Shown here piece by piece: positions 36,389 to 45,794 of a stretch of 64,000 bases of DNA (positions within the stretch are counted from its first letter, which is position 1; every line of letters begins with the position of its first letter). The translations under genes were made by a program, and so were the position numbers. The notes under the pieces are model-generated. The model searched no databases. It was not told where the DNA came from and saw nothing but the letters and a program-made list of their open reading frames with translations. Location: contig JAHRWA010000038.1 of NCBI GenBank assembly GCA_019090455.1, positions 19,634-83,633 of the forward strand, given 5' to 3'. The DNA is from Pseudomonadales bacterium. Lineage in GTDB: Bacteria; Pseudomonadota; Gammaproteobacteria; Pseudomonadales; DC-out160.

Positions 36389-37450
36389 ATGACCGACGAT
36401 TTAATCACATTAAGCCAACAAATTAAGGAATGGGGCATTGAACTCGGATTCCAGCAAATCGGTATTGCTGACTTAGAGCTGTCACCCCACACGCAACACC
36501 TACAACAATGGCTGGATAATGACTTTCATGGCGAAATGAGTTACATGCAACGTCATGCCGATTTGCGAGCTCAACCCGCAACCCTGCAAGCAGGTGCACT
36601 TCGGGTTATTTCAGCGAGAATGGATTACCTGGCTGCCGATACGCAAAGAATTGAAACACTGAACACCCCTTCCAAAGCCTACATCTCTCGTTACGCACTG
36701 GGTCGGGATTACCACAAATTAATGCGTAAACGGCTTAGTACGCTGGCTAAAAAAATTGCCGCTCATGCCACGACACAATCCTATCGCGCTTTCGTTGATA
36801 GCGCGCCCGTGCTCGAAAAAGCTCTGGCAGAAAAAGCCGGACTAGGTTGGATCGGCAAGCACACTCTGCTACTGAATCGTCAGGCAGGCTCCTGGTTTTT
36901 CCTCGGGGAGATCCTGACTGACCTACCCTTGCCTACGGACAAAAGCACCACCGCACATTGCGGCAGCTGCTCGGCATGTATTAGTTGCTGCCCCACCGAT
37001 GCCATAGTCGCACCCTATCAACTGGACTCGCGTCGCTGCATCTCTTATTTAACGATTGAACTGAAGGAAGCCATTCCCGTTGAATTTAGGTTGCCTATGG
37101 GGAATCGCGTATTTGGTTGCGATGATTGTCAGTTATTTTGCCCTTGGAATCGATATGCACAATATTCAAAGGAGGATGACTTCTCCCCCCGGCATCAATT
37201 AGATCAAATGGAATTAATCGAGTTATTCCAATGGAGCGAACCGCAATTCTTAAAAAATACCGAAGGCTCCGCTATTCGACGTATCGGCTACCAACGATGG
37301 CTCCGCAATATCGCCATTGGACTTGGCAACGCACCGTATAATCCACGTATAGAACAAATACTAGTGGCTAAGCGGCCCTCAACAGACCCAATGGTACAAG
37401 AACATATTGATTGGGCTCTGGGACAGCAGCAATTAAAGTCTGCTAGCTAA
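36389..37450 (+). CDS. queG: Epoxyqueuosine reductase
   Basis: QueG reduces epoxyqueuosine to queuosine in the wobble position of GUN-decoding tRNAs, using cobalamin and two [4Fe-4S] clusters. The ferredoxin-like cluster motif CGSCSACISCCPTDAI is near residue 192 and the second CDDCQLFCPW near residue 248. The N-terminal domain contains the RYALGRDYHKLMRK signature (~105-118). The length of 353 aa is typical. Confidence 0.96.
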   Translation: MTDDLITLSQQIKEWGIELGFQQIGIADLELSPHTQHLQQWLDNDFHGEMSYMQRHADLRAQPATLQAGALRVISARMDYLAADTQRIETLNTPSKAYISRYALGRDYHKLMRKRLSTLAKKIAAHATTQSYRAFVDSAPVLEKALAEKAGLGWIGKHTLLLNRQAGSWFFLGEILTDLPLPTDKSTTAHCGSCSACISCCPTDAIVAPYQLDSRRCISYLTIELKEAIPVEFRLPMGNRVFGCDDCQLFCPWNRYAQYSKEDDFSPRHQLDQMELIELFQWSEPQFLKNTEGSAIRRIGYQRWLRNIAIGLGNAPYNPRIEQILVAKRPSTDPMVQEHIDWALGQQQLKSAS

Positions 37451-37478
37451 GGTCTGCAAGTTGAAGGTCTGCTAATTT
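37449..37478. repeat. 15-bp imperfect tandem repeats after queG
   Basis: Units aaggtctgcaagttg and aaggtctgctaattt match at 12 of 15 positions, and a similar tgctagct stretch precedes them. They begin at the queG stop codon, in the short gap before orn. Confidence 0.6.
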
Positions 37479-37492
37479 AGGAAGCGGCCCAC

Positions 37493-38062
37493 CTAATACC
37501 TTTCCTCTTCCTCATCAGGCAGATTGAAGAAATGCTCGCGGTAATAGCGTAATTCCGTAATGGAGTCCCTCACATCGTCCAAGGCAAGATGAGTTCCTTT
37601 CTTACTCATCCCGTGTAGCAGTTCAGGCCACCAACGAGCTGCTAACTCCTTCACCGAACTGACATCAAGATTACGGTAGTGAAAATACTGCTCCAGTTTC
37701 GGCATACCGCGCCACAAAAACCGGCGGTCCTGACAGATACTGTTGCCGCACATAGGGGATTTTTTCGGATCGACGTATTTTTTCAAAAACTCGATGGTCT
37801 TCGCTTCAGCCTCTGCTTCATTCACTTTGCTTTTGCGAATCCGTTCCACCAACCCTGACTCATTGTGCTGTCGGGTATTCCATTCATCCATTTCGTTAAG
37901 AATGCGATCTTTTTGATGAATGGCAAACACCGGGCCTTCCGCCAAGATATTCAATCGAGAATCGGTAACAATAGTCGCAATTTCGATAATTAAGTCATCA
38001 TCGGGATTCAAGCCTGTCATTTCCAAATCTATCCAGATTAAATTCTTTGCTTTATCAGTCAT
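37493..38062 (-). CDS. orn: Oligoribonuclease
   Basis: Orn degrades short RNAs of 2-5 nucleotides and, in Pseudomonas, the c-di-GMP breakdown product pGpG. The DEDDh exonuclease signature begins at [11 protein letters not shown] (residues ~10-20), with [11 protein letters not shown] near residue 158 and the final Asp/His region after it. The length of 189 aa is close to E. coli Orn (181). It is divergent from rsgA and convergent with queG. Confidence 0.97.
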   Translation of the reverse strand: MTDKAKNLIWIDLEMTGLNPDDDLIIEIATIVTDSRLNILAEGPVFAIHQKDRILNEMDEWNTRQHNESGLVERIRKSKVNEAEAEAKTIEFLKKYVDPKKSPMCGNSICQDRRFLWRGMPKLEQYFHYRNLDVSSVKELAARWWPELLHGMSKKGTHLALDDVRDSITELRYYREHFFNLPDEEEERY

Positions 38063-38165
38063 TCATTACACTCCGGTGATTTCTTTTTTATTAATTGTAA
38101 CCATATTCCTCTAGAAAGCTGTAAGATTTTAGAACTTTAATATTTCAAGGCTACGATTACCCACG

Positions 38166-39185
38166 ATGTCAAAACGCAAATTAACTCGAAAACAATCTTG
38201 GCGAGTCCAAAAAATTCAAGATGAACGTACCGAGCGAATGCGTAAGCAGCAGGAAAAACAAGATAAGATGGTCACTGGCGGCGACCTTGGGCCAGAACAA
38301 GAAGGCTTGGTGATTACCCATTACGGCTCACAGTTAGATGTAGAATGCCTACATGGAGACCAAAAAGGACAGATATTCCGGTGCCACCTCCGAGCCAACA
38401 TAGAGAGGTTAGTCACTGGCGACCGTGTTGCTTGGCGTGCCGGCAAAGAATTGACCGGAATCATCGTTGCGGCTCTACCTCGGCATTCCGTATTAAATCG
38501 CCCTGACCCGAGAGGGGAACTCAAACCCATCGCCGCCAACATCGATCAAATAATAGTCGTCTTCTCGCCTCTACCTAAACCATCAACCATGCTACTTGAT
38601 CGTTACTTAGTCGCGGTAGAATTAAGCCATATCGAACCGATCTTACTACTCAACAAATATGACCTGATCAACAAAGACGAACAGCATCTTATCCCGATGA
38701 TCCAGCGATACCGAGACATTGGTTATACGGTGCTGACCTCCTCAACGGTTAATAACCAGGGTCTCCAAGAGCTACATAAAGTTTTAGATCAAAGAGTCAG
38801 CGTACTTGTTGGACAATCGGGCGTCGGCAAATCATCCCTAATCAACAGTCTCCTACCAGGCACCGATCTCAGAATTGGCGACGTGTCAGAAAACTCAGGG
38901 CTGGGAATCCATACCACCACCTCCGCTCGTCTATTTCATATTCCCTCTGGTGGCGAGCTTATCGACTCACCGGGAATTCGAGAATTTGGTTTATGGCACC
39001 TCAAGCCCAATGAATTGATCCATGGATTTCGAGATATCACGCCCTTTCTTGGGCTATGTAAATTCCGCGACTGCAACCACCAAGCTGAACCTGGCTGCGC
39101 CGTATTAAAAGCGGTCAAGGACGGTAGCATCACCAAACAGCGCTTTGATAATTACAAACAGATTCTACAAGCATTGATGGAGTAA
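38166..39185 (+). CDS. rsgA: Ribosome small-subunit GTPase RsgA
   Basis: RsgA checks late maturation of the 30S subunit. It is a circularly permuted GTPase: G4 NKYD (~159) and G5 come before P-loop GQSGVGKSS (~216-224) and DSPGI (G3-like). An N-terminal OB fold (~45-110) is preceded by a Lys/Arg/Gln-rich tail. A C-terminal zinc site is formed by CKFRDCNHQAEPGC near residue 298. Length is 339 aa. The orn/rsgA divergent arrangement is conserved. Confidence 0.96.
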   Translation: MSKRKLTRKQSWRVQKIQDERTERMRKQQEKQDKMVTGGDLGPEQEGLVITHYGSQLDVECLHGDQKGQIFRCHLRANIERLVTGDRVAWRAGKELTGIIVAALPRHSVLNRPDPRGELKPIAANIDQIIVVFSPLPKPSTMLLDRYLVAVELSHIEPILLLNKYDLINKDEQHLIPMIQRYRDIGYTVLTSSTVNNQGLQELHKVLDQRVSVLVGQSGVGKSSLINSLLPGTDLRIGDVSENSGLGIHTTTSARLFHIPSGGELIDSPGIREFGLWHLKPNELIHGFRDITPFLGLCKFRDCNHQAEPGCAVLKAVKDGSITKQRFDNYKQILQALME

Positions 39186-39342
39186 AACTATTCTAGCGTT
39201 TAAGCAACGCTTCTCTCATATTCCAATGTGAAGTTCTCTGTCGCGCATCGGCTAATCTGTAGATTCACCCGATGTACTATCATCATAGAATGAACAATAA
39301 AACATACTTGAATGTAACAGCGACAGGAATGAGACAGCTAAA

Positions 39343-41094
39343 ATGCTATTAGCTAAAGAGACATTTTCGCCCAAAGGGGTGCAATACTGGCGAACTCAAT
39401 TATTAAATGAGTTCCTGCCCATCATGCCTCATACCGGGCGTCACTTAATCGAGCAGCTAAAAGACCCTAACATCTCACCTCATCAAGTCGCTAACCTTGC
39501 TGCCCAAGATCCCATTTTAGGCATTCAAGTAGTCAAAGAAGCCAATCGCTTAAACAAGAAAAACCAACACACCGACATCACCAACATTGAACACTGCGTC
39601 TCAATCATGGGTATGGACAACATCCACAGGCTGGCCCGCAAAATACCCATACTCGATCCCAGTGCGGATTACGGTGAAACTCAATACTACTTAAACGCGA
39701 TTATTCGAAGTCTACATGCCGCTACTCAAGCCAGAAGTTGGGCGGCATTGAGAAGCTTCCATGCGCCTGATGAGATATTTCTCGCCAGCCTATTTTATGG
39801 CGTACCCATTTGGCACTTATGGCAATTCGCAACATCAGAAATGCTCACCATTCACCACCTTATTCAAAATGAATTAATCCCTGCTAACCAAGCTGAGACC
39901 TCCGTACTGGGCTGCACCATTAATACACTTTGCCTAGCCTTGGCGGTGGAATGGGGATTGCCGAAAATTGTCCAGGATGCGTTTAATCCCAAACTTCATC
40001 CCGACAATCGCTTTCTCATGAGTACAGCTCGTCAGGTCTCATCGGATTCGTTTCCGGAATTACCGGCATACGACCCTAAGGGCGTCCCTACAAACTCACC
40101 TGCGGTTCAAGTGATACTAGCGAATTGGTTATGCCGAGAAACGGATATCGACTGGAGTTCACGGCAAACCAATCGATCCATGAAAGTCATTTCTGCCTAC
40201 TTGCGCATGCCACTCTGCGATACACGTAAACTGATTATTCAAAATGCATTGATGGTCTCTCGCGCTTACCCTATTCCAGGTGTCATGACCCCTGGCGCTA
40301 AACTTATTTTCCCTCCGAACCCACCCAAGCACCGAAGAGTAAAGCTAACAGAAGTTTCTCTTATGGCGGAGAAATACGTTCTCAAAGCCGGGCCAAATGA
40401 GCAGCACCAACACCTCACCGCGCAACAAGTTTCCGATAATCCCGAGCTCACCAAAAGCGTTAATTGGACTCGCCAAAGTCAGTCCTTATTTGAAGCTAGC
40501 AATACGCCGATTGACGAACTCAGCGCCAATAAAAAACCGAAGAACCCACCGCAAGAAGATCAACAGGTAACAAAGCGTCCTCTAAACCCCATTATTTTCA
40601 AAGAATTTACCGATAGAATTCGAACCCACCCCGACAGCTACACAAACCACACAACCCTTTTTGAATCCGCCTGCCAAGCACTACACGATGGCCTAGGGTT
40701 AGAGCGAGTCATTATCGCGATCAAAAATAAAAATGGCCACCAATTACAATCCAGAAGTTCCACCGGCTGCGATCAGAATCCCGAGTTGCAATACTTTGAA
40801 TGCCCCCTCAATAACACAGGCTTATTTCACACACTACTCAAGAAGTCCTCCAGTATTTGGGTCAAGCAAAGCAACTTGGATAATGCATTGGTGCAGTTGC
40901 CGAAAGAATTCCGTGACCACTGCCAAGTCGATGAGTTTTTTATGATGTCTATTTTTAACGGGGACAATGCTGTGGGAATTTGTTATGTAGACCGAGGCAT
41001 CAAAGGCGATAAGTTTTTGAAAGAGCATTACAACGCCTATAAATATCTTTGTAATTCCCTGACTAAATGTCTAACCGCGCAATCGGCTTCATGA
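39343..41094 (+). CDS. HDOD domain signalling protein
   Basis: Protein of 583 aa. Residues ~15-240 form an HDOD domain (LPIMPHTGRHLIEQLKDPNISPHQVANLAAQDP is its opening, given here only as a landmark in part), a non-catalytic HD-related fold found in signalling proteins. A Pro/Gln-rich linker (~350-425) leads to a C-terminal GAF-like domain (~430-575) with LERVIIAIKNKNG and FFMMSIFNGDNAVGICYVDRG. Partners are unknown. I recall an HDOD gene near rhdA in Pseudomonas, which fits its place here, but motA and motB expected in that area are missing. Confidence 0.8.
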   Translation: MLLAKETFSPKGVQYWRTQLLNEFLPIMPHTGRHLIEQLKDPNISPHQVANLAAQDPILGIQVVKEANRLNKKNQHTDITNIEHCVSIMGMDNIHRLARKIPILDPSADYGETQYYLNAIIRSLHAATQARSWAALRSFHAPDEIFLASLFYGVPIWHLWQFATSEMLTIHHLIQNELIPANQAETSVLGCTINTLCLALAVEWGLPKIVQDAFNPKLHPDNRFLMSTARQVSSDSFPELPAYDPKGVPTNSPAVQVILANWLCRETDIDWSSRQTNRSMKVISAYLRMPLCDTRKLIIQNALMVSRAYPIPGVMTPGAKLIFPPNPPKHRRVKLTEVSLMAEKYVLKAGPNEQHQHLTAQQVSDNPELTKSVNWTRQSQSLFEASNTPIDELSANKKPKNPPQEDQQVTKRPLNPIIFKEFTDRIRTHPDSYTNHTTLFESACQALHDGLGLERVIIAIKNKNGHQLQSRSSTGCDQNPELQYFECPLNNTGLFHTLLKKSSSIWVKQSNLDNALVQLPKEFRDHCQVDEFFMMSIFNGDNAVGICYVDRGIKGDKFLKEHYNAYKYLCNSLTKCLTAQSAS

Positions 41095-41140
41095 CTAGCT
41101 TGCAAAGCAATCCACCAGCAATGGCGGTATAGGGAATTAT

Positions 41141-41920
41141 TCACTCACCCCCAACCTTTCTACCCAAAAAAACTCTGCGCACAATCGACACTGAATTACT
41201 CAATATCGCGACCACCGCTAAACACCAAACGATGATGGCACCACTAGGAAAATCAAATATGCTGGACAGTATCAAGCCCAATCCATAACCGAAGGCCCCG
41301 ATAATCATCGCCTTTGTTATCCCTCTGCACCCTGTTAATTGATGGGAAGCAATCGCGGGTATGATAAGGCTCGCAAACACCAGATACACACCCACCAACT
41401 GAACAGACAGTGTCACTGAAATGGCGAAGGGAAAATAAAAGCGGAGTAAGGGATGTTTAAACCACCACAAACAACCCAACACGCCAGCATAGACACTGGC
41501 AACCGGTAACAACTGGTCCCATGTTGTCCATAATATTTGGCCCACTAAAAGTGCTTTAAGATGTTCTCCTCCATGCGGATTTCCTGAAAGCGCTAAGATG
41601 CTTCCTGTGGCCGCTAAAACAAAAAGCGAACCGATAATAGCTTCTTGAAACTGCAGCCAATAACGCTCTGTCCAATTGAGTAACGCTGCTGACAATATGG
41701 CAGCCATACCCGCGCTCATTTGAATAGCGAGATGATTCTCTACGTCAAAGAAGAAACCCGCCAACACCACACCTAATGCTGCGCATTGTGCGATGGCAAG
41801 ATCGAGAAATATGATCCCTCGCTGCAACACTTTTCGCCCTAAAGGCACATGGGTGGAGAGCACTAAAAGGCCCGCCACAAAGGCAGGCCCAATGATCGAT
41901 AAATCAATCATTTCCAACAT
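41141..41920 (-). CDS. Zinc/manganese-type ABC transporter permease
   Basis: Protein of 259 aa with about eight hydrophobic spans, typical of the ZnuB/TroC (ABC-3) permease family. Family marks are FVAGLLVLSTHVPLGRKVLQRGIIFLDLAIAQCAALG near the start (quoted only partly as a landmark) and VGVYLVFASLIIPA near residue 178. It follows the substrate-binding gene by 3 bp. A znuC ATPase gene would normally be adjacent; none is present in this window, so the permease must use an ATPase encoded elsewhere. Confidence 0.85.
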   Translation of the reverse strand: MLEMIDLSIIGPAFVAGLLVLSTHVPLGRKVLQRGIIFLDLAIAQCAALGVVLAGFFFDVENHLAIQMSAGMAAILSAALLNWTERYWLQFQEAIIGSLFVLAATGSILALSGNPHGGEHLKALLVGQILWTTWDQLLPVASVYAGVLGCLWWFKHPLLRFYFPFAISVTLSVQLVGVYLVFASLIIPAIASHQLTGCRGITKAMIIGAFGYGLGLILSSIFDFPSGAIIVWCLAVVAILSNSVSIVRRVFLGRKVGGE

Positions 41921-41923
41921 GCG

Positions 41924-42835
41924 TCATCCTCCCCCACAGCTCTTCGCGTTTATTAACAACGCAATGGTGGAGTCAAACAAACCAAACAAATCGTTGGCAT
42001 CACTATTCCCACCCACGGTGAACGGCAATTCAATAGCACAGATCCCTGTTTTCTTAGACAACCATTGGCTACCCTTTTTATCAGCAAACGGGGAGCGGAT
42101 AATCGTATAGGCGGGGGCTTGCGCCATCTGTTTAATGAGCTTACTTAAATGGCTCGTCGAAGGGGGAATTCCTGGCAACGGTTCTAGCGTAGCGACCAGC
42201 TCCATCCCCAGCCAATTTAGCAGGTACACCCAACTTTGATGATGAACCACCACTGGCTTTCCACGCAGGGGTTTAGCCAACTCATTCCACCGAGTTATTG
42301 CATTTAACCAACGTTGTTTAAACCGTTCAAAGTTCGCTTGATACGTTTCTTGGTGACGGGGATCAAGCAAACCTAATCGCTGCGTTAACAGCTCCGCAAT
42401 CGGCAATACCTTCCGAGGATCTAACATCACATGAGGATTGCCCTCGGGATGGACATCCCCCTGGGAACGATCGGCTTTCTGTCCGACGTCCAAACGCTCG
42501 ACTTGATTTGCCGCTAAGAACAGCCCCGGCTCTTTTTGTACTTTTGGGTTGGCTCCCTTTTGCAATAAAACGGGTAGCCAGCCTACCTCTAGGCTAGCAC
42601 CGGTACAGAGAACCAAATCAGCACGACGAACACGATTAATCAAACTCGGCCGAGCTTGAATATGATGGACATCCTGTTTGGCATGGGTTGCCACGTAAGT
42701 CGTCACCAGCTCACCACCCAGCTCCTGGACTAACGACTCAAGCTCGGGCTCACAGGCAAACACCTGAAGCTCAGCCAGCGACTCTTCTGCAAACAAAAAC
42801 AACGGAAAGATGATAATCAATAGGCGTTTCAACAT
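41924..42835 (-). CDS. Zinc/manganese-type ABC transporter substrate-binding protein
   Basis: Protein of 303 aa starting at ATG 42835 (AAGGAG upstream), with a signal peptide ending near SLA. It belongs to the cluster A-I metal-binding proteins (ZnuA/TroA): DVHHIQARPS near residue 60, HPEGNPHVMLDP near 130 and VVVHHQSWVYL near 195 supply His ligands. There is only a short acidic/His segment rather than the long His-rich loop of ZnuA. The identity of the metal (Zn or Mn) is not certain, but the His-rich neighbour argues for zinc. Confidence 0.88.
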   Translation of the reverse strand: MLKRLLIIIFPLFLFAEESLAELQVFACEPELESLVQELGGELVTTYVATHAKQDVHHIQARPSLINRVRRADLVLCTGASLEVGWLPVLLQKGANPKVQKEPGLFLAANQVERLDVGQKADRSQGDVHPEGNPHVMLDPRKVLPIAELLTQRLGLLDPRHQETYQANFERFKQRWLNAITRWNELAKPLRGKPVVVHHQSWVYLLNWLGMELVATLEPLPGIPPSTSHLSKLIKQMAQAPAYTIIRSPFADKKGSQWLSKKTGICAIELPFTVGGNSDANDLFGLFDSTIALLINAKSCGGG

Positions 42836-42845
42836 AACTCTCTCC

Positions 42846-44105
42846 TTAAAATTGGTGGGAACCATGAGCACCTAAACTGATGTTGTATTGCAAAAAGATT
42901 TGGTTGAAGGACTCACTAGCAGAAGTTCCCGCTTCCTCATCAAATTTGCTAATATCTGCACGAGCAAATTGCAGTCTGAATTTCGAAAATTCGGTGGGAT
43001 ACCACGTTAAAGCCAACGTCATTCGACTAGAATCCCCAAGGTCAACTTTCTCTTCCTCTTCCAAATCATTTGTCATACCGGTGACATCATAACGAGCGCC
43101 AAGAGACCAACGAGGGGCAACGCCGTAGACAGCGTGAATATAAAAACCGTCCTGCTGCCCCACTACTTTTTCACCGATTTCATCAATGTCAGATGCTTGT
43201 TCGATAGTGAGTTCCTTATCCAGATAAAAATATTCAGCCTGCAGCTTTACGCCTCCTTGACCATATGAGCCTGTCGGTGATTTTTTATAGACAGCATCAA
43301 CGCCCCATACACTGGCGTCACCCTCTAGTAATTCGACAACTGTTGGAATTTCATCGGTGTCTCCATGATCCTCTTGGTGATTCCCAACATTGATATAAGA
43401 AACGCCAAGTTGCAGCGCATGATCTGCCCCAAAATCAGGTGCCGCTTTTACAAACACTGTGGTTAATCGAGGGCCTGCCTCTTGCTCCAGCTGCTCGCTA
43501 TCAACAGATGCGCCAAGCTTTTCCTGATCACCTTGCAATAACTCCACTCCCATCAAGGTATAAAGATCTGTCGCTGGTTGATAGGTGATTTGCACCCCTG
43601 TATCCACTAACCCATGATCACCAAAGAGGGATAGGTAAGCTAAGTTTTGGTCTGCGAAATCCCAACTATGTGCGTGTTGCCCATTATGGTAACCAACACC
43701 ACTGAGGAATTTCCCCCCCTTTATTTTCCACCCTGCAGGCAACAAGCGGGTTTCAAAATAGGCCTCTTCTAATTCGGCCTCACCATCGGCAAAAGCGACC
43801 GTTAACCATGCATCATAATAAGGATCAACAGAACCCGACAACGTAAGCTCAGTTTCGCGCAAATTAAAACCTCGACTCAGGCCGCCATGACCATGGCCTT
43901 CGTCACCATGGCCGTGCCCACCCAAAATACCACTCATCTCTTCGAGACGCTCAAAGCTCTCTCCATCAATATTGTCACTGTAGTAAGCACCGTCTAAAAT
44001 CACGCTAATTTTGGGGTTAAAGGAGGTGTCGTTATTGGTTTGTGCAGCCACAAAACCACTGAATAACATCGCAGACACAGCGATAGGCATAAGATTCTTT
44101 TTCAT
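42846..44105 (-). CDS. His-rich outer-membrane beta-barrel protein of a metal-uptake cluster
   Basis: Protein of 419 aa with a signal peptide (MKKNLMPIAVSAMLFSGFVAAQ). It ends in Phe after alternating strands, as for outer-membrane barrels. A His/Gly cluster GGHGHGDEGHGHGG lies near residue 65, and NHQEDHGDTDE and GAHGSHQF occur further on. Together with the downstream metal-binding protein and permease it looks like the outer-membrane entry or capture step for zinc. I chose ATG 44105 because the signal peptide begins there; ATG 44126 is also in frame. No Zur box was recognised upstream by eye. Confidence 0.78.
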   Translation of the reverse strand: MKKNLMPIAVSAMLFSGFVAAQTNNDTSFNPKISVILDGAYYSDNIDGESFERLEEMSGILGGHGHGDEGHGHGGLSRGFNLRETELTLSGSVDPYYDAWLTVAFADGEAELEEAYFETRLLPAGWKIKGGKFLSGVGYHNGQHAHSWDFADQNLAYLSLFGDHGLVDTGVQITYQPATDLYTLMGVELLQGDQEKLGASVDSEQLEQEAGPRLTTVFVKAAPDFGADHALQLGVSYINVGNHQEDHGDTDEIPTVVELLEGDASVWGVDAVYKKSPTGSYGQGGVKLQAEYFYLDKELTIEQASDIDEIGEKVVGQQDGFYIHAVYGVAPRWSLGARYDVTGMTNDLEEEEKVDLGDSSRMTLALTWYPTEFSKFRLQFARADISKFDEEAGTSASESFNQIFLQYNISLGAHGSHQF

Positions 44106-44192
44106 AATCCACTCTATAAATTTCATAAATGTACGAACGGACAGGGTCGTATCGACAACCCCATCAATGTAAATTTTTAATACGTTGGGAAC

Positions 44193-44528
44193 TTATGAAA
44201 AAGAGGGTGGAGCTCGCGATTGGAACGCAGGAAAGCGTTGATCAGATTTTCCGATAGTGAGAAATTGTTTTTGATAAACCGCAGGGGTTGCGATGCACAA
44301 GCTTTCAGTATGAAAGACGATACCATTGTCCAAGGCATCAATAGCAATACAGATACTGCAAGCATGAACTTGATCGACAATGTCATAATCAGGTTCTGAA
44401 GAGGCGGAAGCAGAAGAAGTGGTTGATAAGACGTGCGCAGGCAAATGTACTGCTGCCAATAACTGAACGAGCAGCAGCAACCCACTTAAACCATAGATAT
44501 GATGTTTTTTAAAATATATCCGCTTCAT
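44193..44528 (-). CDS. DUF2946-like small membrane protein
   Basis: Protein of 111 aa (start ATG 44528). A basic N-terminus is followed by one hydrophobic segment (LSGLLLLVQLLAAVHLPAHV). Then come HACSICIAIDALDNG with a CxxC-type pair and the ending RAPPSFS, the features of the DUF2946-type proteins that often accompany copper, cobalt or zinc transport genes. It lies 87 bp upstream of the His-rich barrel gene on the same strand, so it is probably the first gene of that operon. No function is established. Confidence 0.65.
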   Translation of the reverse strand: MKRIYFKKHHIYGLSGLLLLVQLLAAVHLPAHVLSTTSSASASSEPDYDIVDQVHACSICIAIDALDNGIVFHTESLCIATPAVYQKQFLTIGKSDQRFPAFQSRAPPSFS

Positions 44529-44887
44529 TTCAACACGCACTTGATCAAATCCCGACTAGCTTAACGCGATTTTTTAAAGGTGTCATCAGCAGATTGCGGC
44601 GGAAGTCGAGAACCGTCATTGCAGAATCTGAATGGATTACTGTACGAACCGGTGTACACCCAGGTCGTGCTACTCCTCATGGCTTAAACCGCGTTGATCG
44701 TGAGATGTTGGCGAATGTAAGGTACCTGCACCCCACCAATGAACCCGTTCTTTTATTGGATATCTTGCTGTAGAATCGGGCGACTTCACCCCGCTTCCAC
44801 CCCAAGAAACAAGCTTGGCGCCCAACAAACAAGGTTGACGAGTAATAGCGGTGATTGAAAGTAAAATAAATCTAACGTGAGAATGTC
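44529..44887. other. Intergenic region with a coding-like remnant
   Basis: Between the DUF2946-like gene and rhdA. A plus-strand frame ending with TAG at 44771-44773 stays open for over 60 codons and reads like protein (TVIAESEWITVRTGVHPGRA, then VDREMLANVRYLHPTNEPVL), but it has no usable start and I do not recognise it. A 20-bp imperfect tandem repeat lies at 44802-44841. No Zur or Fur box was seen. Confidence 0.4.
44802..44841. repeat. 20-bp imperfect tandem repeat upstream of rhdA
   Basis: Two adjacent 20-bp units, beginning ccaagaaacaag and ccaacaaacaag, match at 16 of 20 positions. They lie 47 bp before the rhdA ATG. Confidence 0.65.
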
Positions 44888-45739
44888 ATGACAGACCCTT
44901 TAGGCTTAATTATTACTCCCCAAGAGCTACACTCAATATTACCTCAAACGCAGTCATCAACACCGTCAGACCGCAACCCTGAGTTGTTAATATTAGATTT
45001 AAGCCAGCCTCAATCCTATGGCAAGACTCACGTACCTGGGGCGATTCACCTTCCTTTCAGTCATCTCAATCGAGGAATCAAACCTGCAGTTGGCGAGCTA
45101 CCGAGTATCGAGCTATTAGAGCAGCTGTTTTCTCAGGTGGGGCTCACCCCTGACAAGCATGTTGTGGCTTACGATGATGAAGGCGGCGGCTGGGCGGGAC
45201 GATTGATTTGGATGTTAGATATGATAGGACACCAACATTATTCCTATCTGGATGGCGGCATACACGCGTGGCTAGGCGATAAACTCCCGACTGAGCAAGC
45301 ACCCAATTTTGCAAAGGCAACTCAAGTCTCTATCACGCTAAACGACCAACCAAGAGTAGACAAAGCATTTATCTTGGAGCACTTACAAGACCCGAATATG
45401 GTTATCTGGGATGCCAGATCAAAAGAAGAATATCTGGGTTTGCGCGTAGTGGCGAGAAGGGGAGGACATATTCCCGGAGCCCAGCACTATGAATGGACAA
45501 CCGCCATGGATAAAGATAATCAACTTCGAATACGCGATTTAACTAAGATAAGGCAAGAGCTCACAGAAAAAGGTATTACCAAAGATAAACTCATCGTCAC
45601 CCACTGCCAAACCCATCATCGCTCTGGATTCACCTACCTATTGGGGAAAGCGCTCGGATTTGAGAATATAAAAGCCTATCCAGGCTCCTGGTCGGAATGG
45701 GGTAACGATGAAAAGACACCTATTGAATGTGACGGTTAA
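44888..45739 (+). CDS. rhdA: Thiosulfate sulfurtransferase, RhdA type
   Basis: Two-domain rhodanese of 283 aa. The N-terminal inactive domain (residues ~10-140) leads to the catalytic domain, where HCQTHHRSG places the active-site Cys near residue 239. The CQTHHR loop is the form known for Azotobacter RhdA and differs from the CxGxR/KxT loop of classical TST and the CGSGV/T type of SseA. It transfers sulfane sulfur and has been linked to iron-sulfur cluster supply or repair. It stands before psd, as in Pseudomonas (PA4956-PA4957). Confidence 0.93.
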   Translation: MTDPLGLIITPQELHSILPQTQSSTPSDRNPELLILDLSQPQSYGKTHVPGAIHLPFSHLNRGIKPAVGELPSIELLEQLFSQVGLTPDKHVVAYDDEGGGWAGRLIWMLDMIGHQHYSYLDGGIHAWLGDKLPTEQAPNFAKATQVSITLNDQPRVDKAFILEHLQDPNMVIWDARSKEEYLGLRVVARRGGHIPGAQHYEWTTAMDKDNQLRIRDLTKIRQELTEKGITKDKLIVTHCQTHHRSGFTYLLGKALGFENIKAYPGSWSEWGNDEKTPIECDG

Positions 45740-45773
45740 TCTACCTGAGAAATAAATCTTTCGCTAAATGGGC

Positions 45774-45794
45774 ACTAGCACTTTTACTGCTAGT
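45774..45794. other. Hairpin in the rhdA-psd gap
   Basis: ACTAGCA-cttttac-TGCTAGT is a perfect 7-bp stem with a 7-base loop, 35 bp after the rhdA stop and 35 bp before the psd ATG. No T-tract follows. In the psd frame the same DNA reads as a hydrophobic stretch. Confidence 0.5.
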
